A DNA stretch of 64,000 bases. It comes from Paranoxybacillus sp035645275 (GTDB taxonomy: Bacteria > Bacillota > Bacilli > Bacillales > Anoxybacillaceae). Below are positions 53,347-62,375 of the stretch, one piece after another. Position numbers and translations under genes: made by a program. Below the pieces are notes generated by a model. That model saw only the letters and a program-made list of their open reading frames with translations, was not told the DNA's origin and did no database searches. The DNA lies in the NCBI GenBank assembly GCA_035645275.1, contig DASQMX010000031.1, forward strand, positions 62,001 to 126,000, in the 5' to 3' direction. Position 1 is the first letter of the stretch, and every line of letters starts with the position of its first letter.

Positions 53347-54087
53347 TTACCGGTTGTTTTTTTCAAATTCCTGAAGCCATTTTTTTTGTTTTTCTGTCAA
53401 TGGATATTGTTCAAGCAAATCAGGCCTGCGCAAATAGGTGCGGCGCAACGATTCTTTCTCGCGCCATTCCGCTATGAGCTGATGATTGCCGGAAAGAAGC
53501 ACTTCCGGTACTTTCATGCCACGAAAATCGGCTGGACGTGTATAATGAGGGTGTTCTAATAGCCCACAACTATATGAGTCTTGTACAGGTGAATCTTCAT
53601 TTCCTAACACACCGGGCAATAAGCGGACAACGCTATCGACAATGACCATCGCTCCAAGCTCGCCGCCAGTAAGGATGTAATCACCAATTGAAATTTCATC
53701 TGTCACTAAATGTTCGCGTATACGTTCATCATATCCTTCATAATGCCCGCAAATGAAAATTAAATGTTTTTCTTTCGCCAATTCTTCCGCCTTTTTTTGT
53801 GTATACCGTTCTCCTTGAGGACATAGCAAAATAATTCGCGGCTGAGTGGAACTGTTTTTGGTTATATGTTCAACGGCAGCAAAAATCGGCTCGGGTTTTA
53901 ACACCATGCCGGCACCACCGCCATATGGATAATCATCCACCGTTTTATGCTTGTTATCAGCAAACTCACGAAAGTTAATGACATTTAAAGAAACCGCCTG
54001 CTTCTCTTGCGCCTTTTTTAAAATGGATTCACTAAACACACCGGAAAACATATTAGGAAATAACGTCAATATATCAATTCTCATCAT
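53347..54087 (-). CDS. trmD: tRNA (guanine-N1)-methyltransferase
   Basis: Makes m1G37, which prevents frameshifting. The 246 residues have the SPOUT trefoil-knot motifs ICGHYEGYDERIREH and SIGDYILTGGELGAMV, and the start RIDILTLFPNMF. The ATG overlaps the rimM stop as ATGA; a second ATG follows immediately and either could be used. Confidence 0.97.
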   Translation of the reverse strand: MMRIDILTLFPNMFSGVFSESILKKAQEKQAVSLNVINFREFADNKHKTVDDYPYGGGAGMVLKPEPIFAAVEHITKNSSTQPRIILLCPQGERYTQKKAEELAKEKHLIFICGHYEGYDERIREHLVTDEISIGDYILTGGELGAMVIVDSVVRLLPGVLGNEDSPVQDSYSCGLLEHPHYTRPADFRGMKVPEVLLSGNHQLIAEWREKESLRRTYLRRPDLLEQYPLTEKQKKWLQEFEKNNR

Positions 54088-54602
54088 TCAAGCAATCCTT
54101 CCATTGGGTGAATGGTGATGAGTTTCTCTTTTACATCAACATGTTTTACCACATCAGCAATATATGGGATTAAAATCTCCTTTCCACCTTTGCCTTTCAC
54201 TACCCATACGTCATTCGCACCAGGAGTTAAAATTTCTTTCACTGTACCAATTGTCTCTCCTTGTTCAGTGACAACCGTACAGCCGATAATTTCATGAAAA
54301 TAATATTCTCCTTCTTCCAACTCCCCAAGCTGGCTTTCCGGAACTTTAATCATCGCCCCTTTAAATTTTTCAACTAAATTGATGTTATCATAACCTTCAA
54401 AGGAGAGTAGGTCAAATGATTTATGAACACGGTGACTTTTTACTTTTACTTCGACCGGTTCACTTGCATGATCCATAAAGATATAAAGCGTATTTCCCGT
54501 TTTATATCTCTCATCAGCAAAATCAGTCTTTGAGATGACGCGCACTTCGCCTCTAATTCCATGTGTATTCACGATTTTTCCGACGTTAAACCATCTTTCC
54601 AT
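54084..54602 (-). CDS. rimM: 16S rRNA processing protein RimM
   Basis: Assists maturation of the 30S head with S19. The 172 residues have an N-terminal barrel (FNVGKIVNTHGIRGEVRVIS) and a C-terminal PRC-barrel (YYFHEIIGCTVVTEQGETIGTVKEILTPGANDVWVV in parts, then LIPYIADVV). Normal neighbour of trmD. Confidence 0.97.
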   Translation of the reverse strand: MERWFNVGKIVNTHGIRGEVRVISKTDFADERYKTGNTLYIFMDHASEPVEVKVKSHRVHKSFDLLSFEGYDNINLVEKFKGAMIKVPESQLGELEEGEYYFHEIIGCTVVTEQGETIGTVKEILTPGANDVWVVKGKGGKEILIPYIADVVKHVDVKEKLITIHPMEGLLE

Positions 54603-54620
54603 ATCCTAACCACCTCTTCT

Positions 54621-55007
54621 CTAACGAAATTCTTTTACTATCCCATCTTCAATGATAATCGTTTTTGGTGCCATGACTTCTTCCCATTTATCTCCTATAT
54701 TTACTTCAACAAGAGCTTGTATTTCCCGCTCTTTCAATTCGCTTCCTAACGGTAGGATATGTAATTGTTCAATCTGAAAATCGAGAAGTTTCACTTTCTC
54801 GAGTCTGTCATTGATTTCTTTTTCAAAATGTTGTTTAAGAAGCAAAGGGGAATGTTTTTTTGCTTTTTCTAATCGTTTTAATTCAAAACGAAGCTGTTCA
54901 CATTCTTGTTGCAAACTCCGCTTTCTTGCTTCGAATTTTTTTAGTAATTTTGCTTTGCTTTCTTCGGTCAATATTTGTTTTACTTCTACCGTTTGAATAA
55001 TTTTCAT
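54621..55007 (-). CDS. ylqD: YlqD family protein
   Basis: The 128-residue product has a basic coiled coil (about 15–80, heptads of Leu) and a short C-terminal beta-rich part (VEVNIGDKWEEVMAPKTI). It occupies the YlqD position between khpA and rimM. The function is unknown to me. A terminator separates it from khpA, so it should have its own promoter in 55008–55111, but I see no clear one. Confidence 0.85.
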   Translation of the reverse strand: MKIIQTVEVKQILTEESKAKLLKKFEARKRSLQQECEQLRFELKRLEKAKKHSPLLLKQHFEKEINDRLEKVKLLDFQIEQLHILPLGSELKEREIQALVEVNIGDKWEEVMAPKTIIIEDGIVKEFR

Positions 55008-55111
55008 TCACACACCCCTAACGAGTAAATTTGGAAGACGAGATTGGTATTGATATACAGTAAAACTCTCGGGTGTCTGTTTTTTATTTATTTAACAAGC
55101 AAATATATAAA

Positions 55112-55136
55112 AAAGGGGAGGATAATCCTCACCCTT
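55112..55136 (-). terminator. Terminator overlapping the khpA stop
   Basis: AAAGGG(T)GAGGA pairs with TCCTCCCCTTT around a UUA loop, with one bulged T. Seven T follow on the minus strand. The khpA TGA lies inside the 5' arm. Confidence 0.75.
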
Positions 55137-55365
55137 TGTCTTCAACGTGCAAGACGACGCGCTTCGGCTGCTGTGACGCAGCCGCGTACACAACAGTCCG
55201 AATCGCATGAATCGTGCGTCCTTGCTTGCCTATCACCTTTCCGATATCGTCTTTATGAACGGAAAGATGATACGTAATCATGTTTTCATTGGAAGATTCC
55301 GTTACAACAACGTCTTCCGGATGGTCTACAAGCGCTTGTACGATTGTTTGAATAAGTTCTTTCAT
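55129..55365 (-). CDS. khpA: KH-domain RNA-binding protein KhpA (YlqC)
   Basis: Small RNA-binding protein of Gram-positives, a partner of KhpB. The 78 residues form one KH domain with the GKVIGKQGRTIHAIR loop (GxxG). It lies 14 nt after rpsP, the usual order. Confidence 0.95.
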   Translation of the reverse strand: MKELIQTIVQALVDHPEDVVVTESSNENMITYHLSVHKDDIGKVIGKQGRTIHAIRTVVYAAASQQPKRVVLHVEDKG

Positions 55366-55379
55366 TTACATCACGAACA

Positions 55380-55652
55380 TTATTTACCGTACTTTAAGTT
55401 ATGGAATTTCTCTAAAATACCTTGCTTAGAGAAAAGGTTGCGAACTGTGTCAGATGGTTTTGCACCATTTTGCAACCATTTTAATGCTAACTCTTCGTTA
55501 ATGTTGATTTGTGCTGGTTCTGTAACAGGGTTGTAAGTACCGATTGTTTCAATGAAACGACCATCGCGTGGAGAACGAGAGTCAGCTACTACGATACGAT
55601 AGAAAGGTGATTTTTTCGCACCCATACGTTTTAAACGAATTTTTACTGCCAT
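55380..55652 (-). CDS. rpsP: 30S ribosomal protein S16
   Basis: The 90 residues match S16: VKIRLKRMGAKKSPFYRIVVADSRSPRDGRFIE in parts, then TYNPVTEPAQININ and KWLQNGAKPSDTV. Full length. A consensus-like promoter lies just upstream. Confidence 0.98.
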   Translation of the reverse strand: MAVKIRLKRMGAKKSPFYRIVVADSRSPRDGRFIETIGTYNPVTEPAQININEELALKWLQNGAKPSDTVRNLFSKQGILEKFHNLKYGK

Positions 55653-55690
55653 TACTTAAGCACCTCCGAAAATATTTCACACAAGATAGT

Positions 55691-55719
55691 ATATTAGCAA
55701 TAATAAACTAGTTTGTAAA
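55691..55719 (-). promoter_or_regulatory. Sigma-A promoter of rpsP
   Basis: TTTACA (55719–55714), a 17-nt spacer and TAATAT (55696–55691), with TGC before the -10 (extended -10), on the minus strand. It lies about 40 nt before the rpsP ATG. Confidence 0.75.
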
Positions 55720-55744
55720 GTGTTTTTTCTTAACACATTATAGC

Positions 55745-57085
55745 CTACATAAACGGGAATCTAAACCCTTTTTTCTTCCCTTTCGTCATTGTTGTCATCA
55801 TTTTCATCATTTTCTTCATTTCTTCAAACTGCTTTAATAAGCGATTGACCTCTTGTACCGATGTGCCGCTTCCTTTGGCAATCCGCTTTTTACGGCTTGC
55901 ATTAATAATTTCTGGATTTGCCTTTTCTTCTTTTGTCATAGAACGAATAATCGCTTCAACGCGGCTGATTTGTTTTTCATCGACTTGAATGTTGTTTAAA
56001 CCTTTAATTTTGTTGGCACCTGGAAGCATTTTAATAATTTCATCCAATGGTCCCATTTTTCTTACTTGACCGAGCTGCTCGAGAAAATCGTCAAAGGTGA
56101 AGGACAACGTGCGCATTTTTTGCTCAAGCTCTTTCGCTTTTTCTTCATCAATCGCCGCCTGTGCTTTTTCGATGAGCGTCAATACGTCGCCCATTCCTAA
56201 AATCCTTGACGCCATGCGTTCTGGGTGGAACGGCTCAAGCGCATCCATCTTTTCTCCCATACCGACAAATTTAATCGGCGTATCCGTCACCGCTTTAATC
56301 GACAAGGCCGCTCCACCGCGCGTATCGCCATCGAGTTTTGTTAATATGACTCCCGTCAAGCCTAATTGTTCATTAAAGCTTTGGGCGACATTTACCGCAT
56401 CTTGTCCGGTCATGGCATCGACGACAAGGAAAATCTCATCCGGCTTTGTCACTTCTTTAATTTGTTTTAATTCATCCATGAGCGCTTCATCAATATGAAG
56501 GCGTCCAGCCGTATCAATTAAAACATAATCATGATGTTCTTCCTTCGCTTTTGCTAATGCTTGTTTTGCGATTTCTACCGGACTTACTTGATCGCCAAGT
56601 GAAAAAACCGGCATGTTCAGTTGTTTGCCGAGCGTCTCTAGCTGTTTAATGGCCGCCGGACGATAAATATCGGCAGCTACTAAAAGCGGTTTACGATTAT
56701 ACTTTTTACGTAAAAGATTCGCTAGCTTGCCTGTCGTCGTTGTTTTTCCGGCACCTTGTAAACCGACCATCATGATGACGGTCGGCGGACGGGTTGCGAC
56801 GGCAATCTTGCTTTGTTCTCCGCCCATAAGCGCCGTCAATTCTTCTTTCACGACTTTAATCACTTGCTGTCCAGGCGTTAAGCTTTTTAACACTTCTTGC
56901 CCGACAGCACGTTCACTTACGCGCTTAATAAAGTCTTTCACCACTTTGAAGTTCACGTCCGCTTCCAATAAAGCGAGACGGACTTCACGCATCATCTCTT
57001 TTACATCCGCTTCCGTGACTTTCCCTTTGCCACGGATTTTGTTCATGACGTTTTGCAGACGGTCGGCTAATCCTTCAAATGCCAT
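55745..57085 (-). CDS. ffh: Signal recognition particle GTPase Ffh
   Basis: Binds signal sequences and targets ribosomes to FtsY. The 446 residues have the N domain, G1 GLQGAGKTTTTGKLA, DIYRPAAIKQLETL, DTAGRL, G4 TKLDGDTRGGAAL, and a Met-rich M domain ending MKKMMKMMTTMTKGKKKG. It follows ylxM by 13 nt. Confidence 0.98.
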   Translation of the reverse strand: MAFEGLADRLQNVMNKIRGKGKVTEADVKEMMREVRLALLEADVNFKVVKDFIKRVSERAVGQEVLKSLTPGQQVIKVVKEELTALMGGEQSKIAVATRPPTVIMMVGLQGAGKTTTTGKLANLLRKKYNRKPLLVAADIYRPAAIKQLETLGKQLNMPVFSLGDQVSPVEIAKQALAKAKEEHHDYVLIDTAGRLHIDEALMDELKQIKEVTKPDEIFLVVDAMTGQDAVNVAQSFNEQLGLTGVILTKLDGDTRGGAALSIKAVTDTPIKFVGMGEKMDALEPFHPERMASRILGMGDVLTLIEKAQAAIDEEKAKELEQKMRTLSFTFDDFLEQLGQVRKMGPLDEIIKMLPGANKIKGLNNIQVDEKQISRVEAIIRSMTKEEKANPEIINASRKKRIAKGSGTSVQEVNRLLKQFEEMKKMMKMMTTMTKGKKKGFRFPFM

Positions 57086-57098
57086 CCATTACCGCCTC

Positions 57099-57431
57099 CT
57101 ACTCTAATTTCTCCAGCGCTTCAATCGTCTCAAAAAACTCCTCGTCTTGAAGCTGATTTCTTGCCGCAATTTCCCGCAATTTTTTAATTAGCTTTTGCCG
57201 CTCTTGAAATTTTTGAAAGAGCAACAATTTTTCTTCGTACTCCTCAAGCATCGCTTCAGTACGCTTTATATTATCATATACTGCTTGACGGCTTACTTCA
57301 TACTCTTCAGCAATTTCACCGAGGGAGTAGTCATCTAGATAATACAACGACATATAGCTTCGTTGCTTTGGCGTTAACAACGATTGATAAAAATCATATA
57401 GATAGTTCATTCTCGTTGTTTTTTCCAGCAT
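57099..57431 (-). CDS. ylxM: SRP-associated protein YlxM
   Basis: Helix-turn-helix protein coupled to SRP genes in Firmicutes. The 110 residues include a sigma-4-like motif (LTPKQRSYMSLYYLDDYSLGEIAEEYEVSRQAVYDNI in parts, about 17–53) and a C-terminal coiled helix. In related bacteria YlxM affects SRP GTPase activity. It is the first gene after its promoter. Confidence 0.95.
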   Translation of the reverse strand: MLEKTTRMNYLYDFYQSLLTPKQRSYMSLYYLDDYSLGEIAEEYEVSRQAVYDNIKRTEAMLEEYEEKLLLFQKFQERQKLIKKLREIAARNQLQDEEFFETIEALEKLE

Positions 57432-57476
57432 TGTACTCCCTCCTTATTGTTAAGTGAAATTCCTTTACAAAAATTT

Positions 57477-57505
57477 AGTCTACCTTTTTTCTTATTTACT
57501 GTCAA
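57477..57505 (-). promoter_or_regulatory. Sigma-A promoter of ylxM–ffh
   Basis: TTGACA (57505–57500), a 17-nt spacer and TAGACT (57482–57477) on the minus strand. The -35 is consensus and the -10 is moderate. It starts right after repeat D. Confidence 0.6.
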
Positions 57506-57521
57506 GTTTTTTTCTTTACAT

Positions 57522-57617
57522 AAAGAGAGGCTGCCCCAACCTGAGTGTCAGCCCCCACAACACAACTACATAGTGAAATACACGTGCGGTCAGACACTGA
57601 TGGGTCAGCCTCTCTTT
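57522..57617 (-). terminator. Terminator after ftsY; nested inverted repeat copy D
   Basis: The outer arms AAAGAGAGGCTGCCCCA and TGGGTCAGCCTCTCTTT pair with one mismatch. The inner arms GAGTGTCAGCCCCCAC and GTGCGGTCAGACACTG pair imperfectly. It begins 4 nt past the ftsY stop, and the transcribed strand ends CTCTCTTTATG, a weak U-tract. Confidence 0.7.
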
Positions 57618-57621
57618 CTAT

Positions 57622-58617
57622 CTATTCCTCAGCTTCTTCTTTTTCTAGTAAATCAGCAAATAATCCATATACATATTGCTCAGGATCAAATTCTTGTAAA
57701 TCATCGACTTTTTCACCAAGACCAACAAACTTAACAGGAATATTCAGTTCGTTACGAATCGCAAGAACAATTCCGCCTTTAGCTGTTCCATCAAGCTTTG
57801 TTAACACAATACCTGTTACATTCGTTGCTTCTTTAAAAGTCTTTGCTTGACTCATGGCGTTTTGTCCTGTCGTTGCATCTAAAACAAGCAACACTTCATG
57901 CGGGGCTCCCGGAACTTCGCGTTCGATAACGCGCTTTACTTTTTCTAACTCTTTCATTAAATTTACTTTATTTTGCAAACGACCGGCAGTATCACACAAT
58001 AAGACATCGACATTACGCGCTTTTGCTGCTTGAATCGCATCATACATCACCGCAGCCGGGTCAGACCCTGCCGATTGTTTAATGACTTCTACACCAACGC
58101 GCTCGCCCCACACTTCAAGTTGTTCAATCGCCCCGGCGCGGAACGTATCTCCGGCAGCAAGCAGCACGCTTTTTCCGTCCGATTTCAATTTATGCGCTAA
58201 TTTGCCGATGGTCGTTGTTTTTCCAACACCGTTTACGCCGACAAATAAAATAACAGTGAGGCCGTTTTCCTGCATGTTCAGAGAAGTAGGTTGATTGTCA
58301 TCACCACGATAAATCTCAACTAACTTCTCGGAAATAACCCCTTGCATTTCTTTTGTATCTTGAATGTTGCGCCGCTTCACTTCCATTTTTAGTTCATCAA
58401 TTAGTTCCATGACGGTAGTGACGCCAACATCAGCAGCGATTAAAATTTCTTCTAATTCCTCAAAAAACTCTTCGTCCACTTTGCGGTAACGGGCGATTAA
58501 ATCGTTTACTCTTTCAGCGAAAGAGTTGCGCGTTTTTGCCAAACCTTGTTTAAACTTCTCAGTGACAGAATCCGCTTGTTGTGTAATTTTCTCTCTCAGC
58601 TTCTTAAAAAAGTTCAT
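57622..58617 (-). CDS. ftsY: SRP receptor FtsY
   Basis: Membrane-associated receptor GTPase for Ffh. The 331 residues have a short N-terminal basic/amphipathic region, the N domain and G1 FVGVNGVGKTTTIGKLA, DTFRAGAIEQLEVW, DTAGRLQ and TKLDGTAKGGI. It lacks the long acidic A domain of E. coli, as usual in Bacillus. Confidence 0.98.
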   Translation of the reverse strand: MNFFKKLREKITQQADSVTEKFKQGLAKTRNSFAERVNDLIARYRKVDEEFFEELEEILIAADVGVTTVMELIDELKMEVKRRNIQDTKEMQGVISEKLVEIYRGDDNQPTSLNMQENGLTVILFVGVNGVGKTTTIGKLAHKLKSDGKSVLLAAGDTFRAGAIEQLEVWGERVGVEVIKQSAGSDPAAVMYDAIQAAKARNVDVLLCDTAGRLQNKVNLMKELEKVKRVIEREVPGAPHEVLLVLDATTGQNAMSQAKTFKEATNVTGIVLTKLDGTAKGGIVLAIRNELNIPVKFVGLGEKVDDLQEFDPEQYVYGLFADLLEKEEAEE

Positions 58618-58636
58618 GAAAACAGCCGTCCTTTCT

Positions 58637-61600
58637 TTACGATTTTACAAGTTGCTTCGATTCTTCCAAACGTACTGACACAAGCTTCGAAACGCCAGAT
58701 TCTTGCATTGTTACCCCATATAGAACATCGGCTTCTTCCATCGTCCCTTTCCGATGGGTAATAACGATAAACTGCGTTTGTTCGCTAAATCGTTTTAAAT
58801 ATTGCGCATAACGATATACATTCGCTTCATCCAAAGCCGCTTCCACTTCATCAAGGACACAAAACGGCACCGGTCTTACTTTCAAAATCGAAAATAAAAG
58901 CGCAATCGCCGTCAGTGCGCGTTCCCCGCCGGAAAGCAAGCTTAAGTTTTGCAGCTTTTTCCCCGGTGGCTGAGCAACAATTTCAATCCCCGTATTCAGT
59001 AAATCATCCGGGTCAGTTAATTGCAAGTCAGCGCGTCCTCCACCGAATAGTTGTTTAAACACTTCTTCAAAATGAGCGCGAATTTGCTTAAACGTTGTAA
59101 GAAAACGTTTTTTCATTTCCTGATCCATTTCATCAATGACTTGATAAAGTGTTTCTTTGGCCTGTTGTAAGTCGCTTTTTTGCTCCATTAAAAACTGATA
59201 ACGCTCCGAAACCCGCTCATATTCATCAATCGCTCCTAGATTTACCGTGCCAAGCTCTTCAATGGCGAGCTTAATCAATTTTACTTTTTTGCGCGCTTCA
59301 GCCACATCAAGTTCAAGCGGATATTTTTCTTTAGCCGCTTCGAATGTCAGCATATATTCTTCATGCAGGCGGGCAAGCAAATTCTCCAGCTCCACATCTA
59401 AACGATTTAACTTTACTTCTTCGTCTTTAACGATATCGATTAATTGTTTATATTGCCGCTTCCGTTCTTTTATTTCTCGCTCAAAATTCTCCAATTTCTC
59501 TTGATATTCGAGACGCTGTTCACGGCGGCTGGCAATTAACTTAATTGTTTCGTTTTTATCTTGCAGTTTTTTCTTGCGCAGCTCTTCAATTTGCGTCTCT
59601 CCGGAATGATTCGCCTCCATCTCTGCCATAAGGGCTGTTAAATCTTCTTTTGTTTCTTTTAGTTGTTTTTCTGTATCCAATAATTCTTGCTGAAGGCGCT
59701 CCAGATTGTCCTCGTAGTTTTTCAATAATTGCTGCTTTTCAGCAAGGGATACTTTCATTTCCGTAATGGTTCCTTGCAGCGTTTCTTTTGAATTTTGCTC
59801 ATCATTTTTCTTTAATGTTAATTCTTGAATTTGTTGGTCGATATCGGTTAATTCAGTATTAAGCGTGCCCAATTTTTCTTCTAATTGAGCGAGTTTTTTC
59901 AAAAGTTCTTCTCTTTCTTTTTCATCGTTTTCTTTTTCATGATCATAAATCGCTAAACGTTCATTCACATTTTTTTCTTGTAATTCGATCTCTCTTAATT
60001 CGCTTTTCAGTTCTTGTAGTCTAAAGCGTAGCTGTTCCGCTGTTTTCCGAATTTGAGCGATTTCTTGTTCTTCCTGTTGAGCCGCTTTCTTTTGTTCTTG
60101 CACATGTCGTTCTAATTGGCTTGTTTTTGTTTCCATATCGCGCAATTTTTCAGTAATCGCTTCTAATTCGCGGCTTCGGCTAAGCAGCGAACTTGTTTTT
60201 TTCGCTACTCCCCCTCCTGTCATCGCACCGCCTGGATTGACCACATCACCATCAAGAGTAACAAAACGATAGCGGTACTGCACTAATCGCGCCAGTTCAT
60301 TGGCACCTTTTAAGTCCTTTGTAATAACGACATTTCCTAAAAGGTTGGACATAATCGCGCCATATTTTGCCTCATATGAAATAAGCTCATTAGCAACACC
60401 AACAAAGGAAGGGTGATTTTGAAGCATTTCGATTTGCTGGGCTGGAATTGCTTTCGGCTGAATCACGGTCATCGGTAAAAAAGTCGCCCGGCCATATGCT
60501 TGTCTTTTTAAGTATTGAATCGCTGCTCGGGCCGCTTCTTCATTCGTTACGACAATATGCTGCATCGCACCTCCAAGCGCGATCTCAATGGCTGTTTCAT
60601 ACTCACTTGGCACTTGAATTAACTCGACTACTGCTCCGTGAATACCTGCTAATTGTTCACGCGCTTTTAAAATTTCTTTTACACCTTGGAAAAATCCCGT
60701 GTAATCGTGCTGCATTTCTTCAAGCATTTCTTTGCGCGATTTTGTTTGCTGCAAATATTGATACGCCTGATATAGAGCGGCTTCTTTCTTTTCAATTTGC
60801 TCTTTCATGTCGCTTAAACGAGCGATCCGCTCATTTAACAATGTCTCATGCTTTTGCAGCAATTGTTCCGTTTCCCTTATTTCTCCTTGCAGTTTTAAAT
60901 GCTGCTCTTGAATTGCTTGACGTTCATCGATGTATTTTTTATTTGCCTCAGCTAAGGATGCCTGCTTCGCCTCAAGCTTATTTAAAAGCGATTGAATATG
61001 CAAACGTTCATTTTTTAACGAAGCTTGCTCATGGACAAGTTCAATATAATCGCTTTTTAACTGCTCAATTTTTTCGTCAATGTTCACATCGTATGAAGAA
61101 AGTTCAGCAAGTTTTTCTTTTAGTTCCGCTTGAATAGATGCAATCTCTTTCTTCAGTTCTTGAAGCTGAGTTTCTTCTTGTTGACTCAATTGCATGAGCC
61201 GTTCTTTTTTTTCCGTCAGCACAGAAATCGTTTGCTCAAGCTGCTTTTTATTTTGCGTCGCATTCTTTTTTCGTTCTTTTAATACCTCTTTGCGACCTTC
61301 GAGTTTTTCTAATTCCTCACTTGCAAGCAATAATACTTGCTGCAAACTATCGATCGATTCATCAAGCGCCGCTACTTGATCGCGAAGCTGTTCAATTTGT
61401 GCTTCTTCTTTCTGCAAAGCGACCGATAGTTCCACTTCTTCATTTTTGTGCTTAGTCAACTGCTCATTTAATTTCTCCCACTGCCGATGCAGCTCTTCAA
61501 TTTCATAAACGGTAAGAGCAACTTCATACTTTTCCAATTCCTCGCGTTTTTCTAAGTAATCTTTCGCGATAGAGGCTTGGACTTTTAACGGCTCTATTTG

Positions 61601-62200
61601 ACTTTCAAGTTCATGCAAAATATCGTTTACGCGGTGTAAATTTTCTTGCGTTTCGACCAGTTTATTTTCCGCTTTTCGTTTGCGAATTTTATATTTTAGC
61701 ACCCCTGCCGCTTCTTCGAAAATCGTGCGGCGCTCTTCTGGTTTACTGCTTAAAATTTCCTCGACGCGCCCTTGTCCAATAATCGAAAACGCTTCTTTTC
61801 CCATGCCTGAATCCATCAATAAATCAACAATATCTTTTAGGCGGCATGGCTGTTTATTAATAAAAAATTCGCTTTCTCCGGAGCGATATACACGTCGCGT
61901 AATACTTACTTCTTGATATTCAAGCGGCAAAAATTGATCTTCATTATCAAGGGTGATTGTTACTTCCGCCACATTTAATGCCTTTCGGGAATCGCTTCCC
62001 GCAAAAATAATATCTTCCATTTTCGACCCGCGCAGCGACTTGGCTGATTGCTCTCCCAACACCCAGCGAATCGCATCTGTAATATTGCTCTTTCCGCTTC
62101 CGTTAGGACCGACAACAGCTGTCACGCCGGGAACAAATTCAATCGATACTCGATCGGCAAACGATTTAAATCCAATAATATCTAATCGCTTAAGGAACAT
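58637..62200 (-). CDS. smc: Chromosome condensation protein SMC
   Basis: ATPase of bacterial condensin with ScpA/B. The 1187 residues have Walker A VVGPNGSGKSNITDAIRW near residue 35, long coiled coils on both sides of a hinge (about 510–660, with GGAMTGGGVAKK), and the C-terminal signature LSLLSGGERALTAIALLF plus Walker B VLDEVEAALDEANV. The start at 62200 gives MFLKRLDIIG, 7 nt from AGGTGG; an ATG two codons earlier touches it. Confidence 0.98.
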   Translation of the reverse strand: MFLKRLDIIGFKSFADRVSIEFVPGVTAVVGPNGSGKSNITDAIRWVLGEQSAKSLRGSKMEDIIFAGSDSRKALNVAEVTITLDNEDQFLPLEYQEVSITRRVYRSGESEFFINKQPCRLKDIVDLLMDSGMGKEAFSIIGQGRVEEILSSKPEERRTIFEEAAGVLKYKIRKRKAENKLVETQENLHRVNDILHELESQIEPLKVQASIAKDYLEKREELEKYEVALTVYEIEELHRQWEKLNEQLTKHKNEEVELSVALQKEEAQIEQLRDQVAALDESIDSLQQVLLLASEELEKLEGRKEVLKERKKNATQNKKQLEQTISVLTEKKERLMQLSQQEETQLQELKKEIASIQAELKEKLAELSSYDVNIDEKIEQLKSDYIELVHEQASLKNERLHIQSLLNKLEAKQASLAEANKKYIDERQAIQEQHLKLQGEIRETEQLLQKHETLLNERIARLSDMKEQIEKKEAALYQAYQYLQQTKSRKEMLEEMQHDYTGFFQGVKEILKAREQLAGIHGAVVELIQVPSEYETAIEIALGGAMQHIVVTNEEAARAAIQYLKRQAYGRATFLPMTVIQPKAIPAQQIEMLQNHPSFVGVANELISYEAKYGAIMSNLLGNVVITKDLKGANELARLVQYRYRFVTLDGDVVNPGGAMTGGGVAKKTSSLLSRSRELEAITEKLRDMETKTSQLERHVQEQKKAAQQEEQEIAQIRKTAEQLRFRLQELKSELREIELQEKNVNERLAIYDHEKENDEKEREELLKKLAQLEEKLGTLNTELTDIDQQIQELTLKKNDEQNSKETLQGTITEMKVSLAEKQQLLKNYEDNLERLQQELLDTEKQLKETKEDLTALMAEMEANHSGETQIEELRKKKLQDKNETIKLIASRREQRLEYQEKLENFEREIKERKRQYKQLIDIVKDEEVKLNRLDVELENLLARLHEEYMLTFEAAKEKYPLELDVAEARKKVKLIKLAIEELGTVNLGAIDEYERVSERYQFLMEQKSDLQQAKETLYQVIDEMDQEMKKRFLTTFKQIRAHFEEVFKQLFGGGRADLQLTDPDDLLNTGIEIVAQPPGKKLQNLSLLSGGERALTAIALLFSILKVRPVPFCVLDEVEAALDEANVYRYAQYLKRFSEQTQFIVITHRKGTMEEADVLYGVTMQESGVSKLVSVRLEESKQLVKS

Positions 62201-62317
62201 AAACATTCCACCTTGCTAGCATTCATATAAAATCTCAAATATTTTAACATAATTTTTTCTATTTGCGATAGGGAAGGCGGGAATCGCCGGCGAATGTTGC
62301 TACAAATGTCAACTTCA

Positions 62318-62369
62318 AGAAAAATGAAGCTTACTCACCAAAAAGTATCCTCTTAGAGCAAGCTTCATT
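62318..62369 (-). terminator. Terminator after rnc
   Basis: AATGAAGCTT(G/A)CTC pairs with its complement over 14 positions (one G·T), around a loop of about 19 nt, and is followed on the minus strand by TTTTTCTT. It lies 7 nt past the rnc stop. The rest of the gap to smc (62207–62317) shows no clear promoter. Confidence 0.7.
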
Positions 62370-62375
62370 CTCTTT

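Noticed and set aside
37080..57431. Horizontal transfer of the flagellar or SRP regions
   Set aside because: Gene order is that of the ancestral Bacillus chromosome, and I noticed no shift in base composition or codon use.
57447..57734. Plus-strand frame across repeat D
   Set aside because: Composed of the repeat and antisense ftsY; no start signal or recognisable protein.
60448..61137. 229-codon open frame on the plus strand within smc
   Set aside because: Opposite-strand shadow of a coiled-coil gene, Leu/His-rich, with no ribosome site or family.
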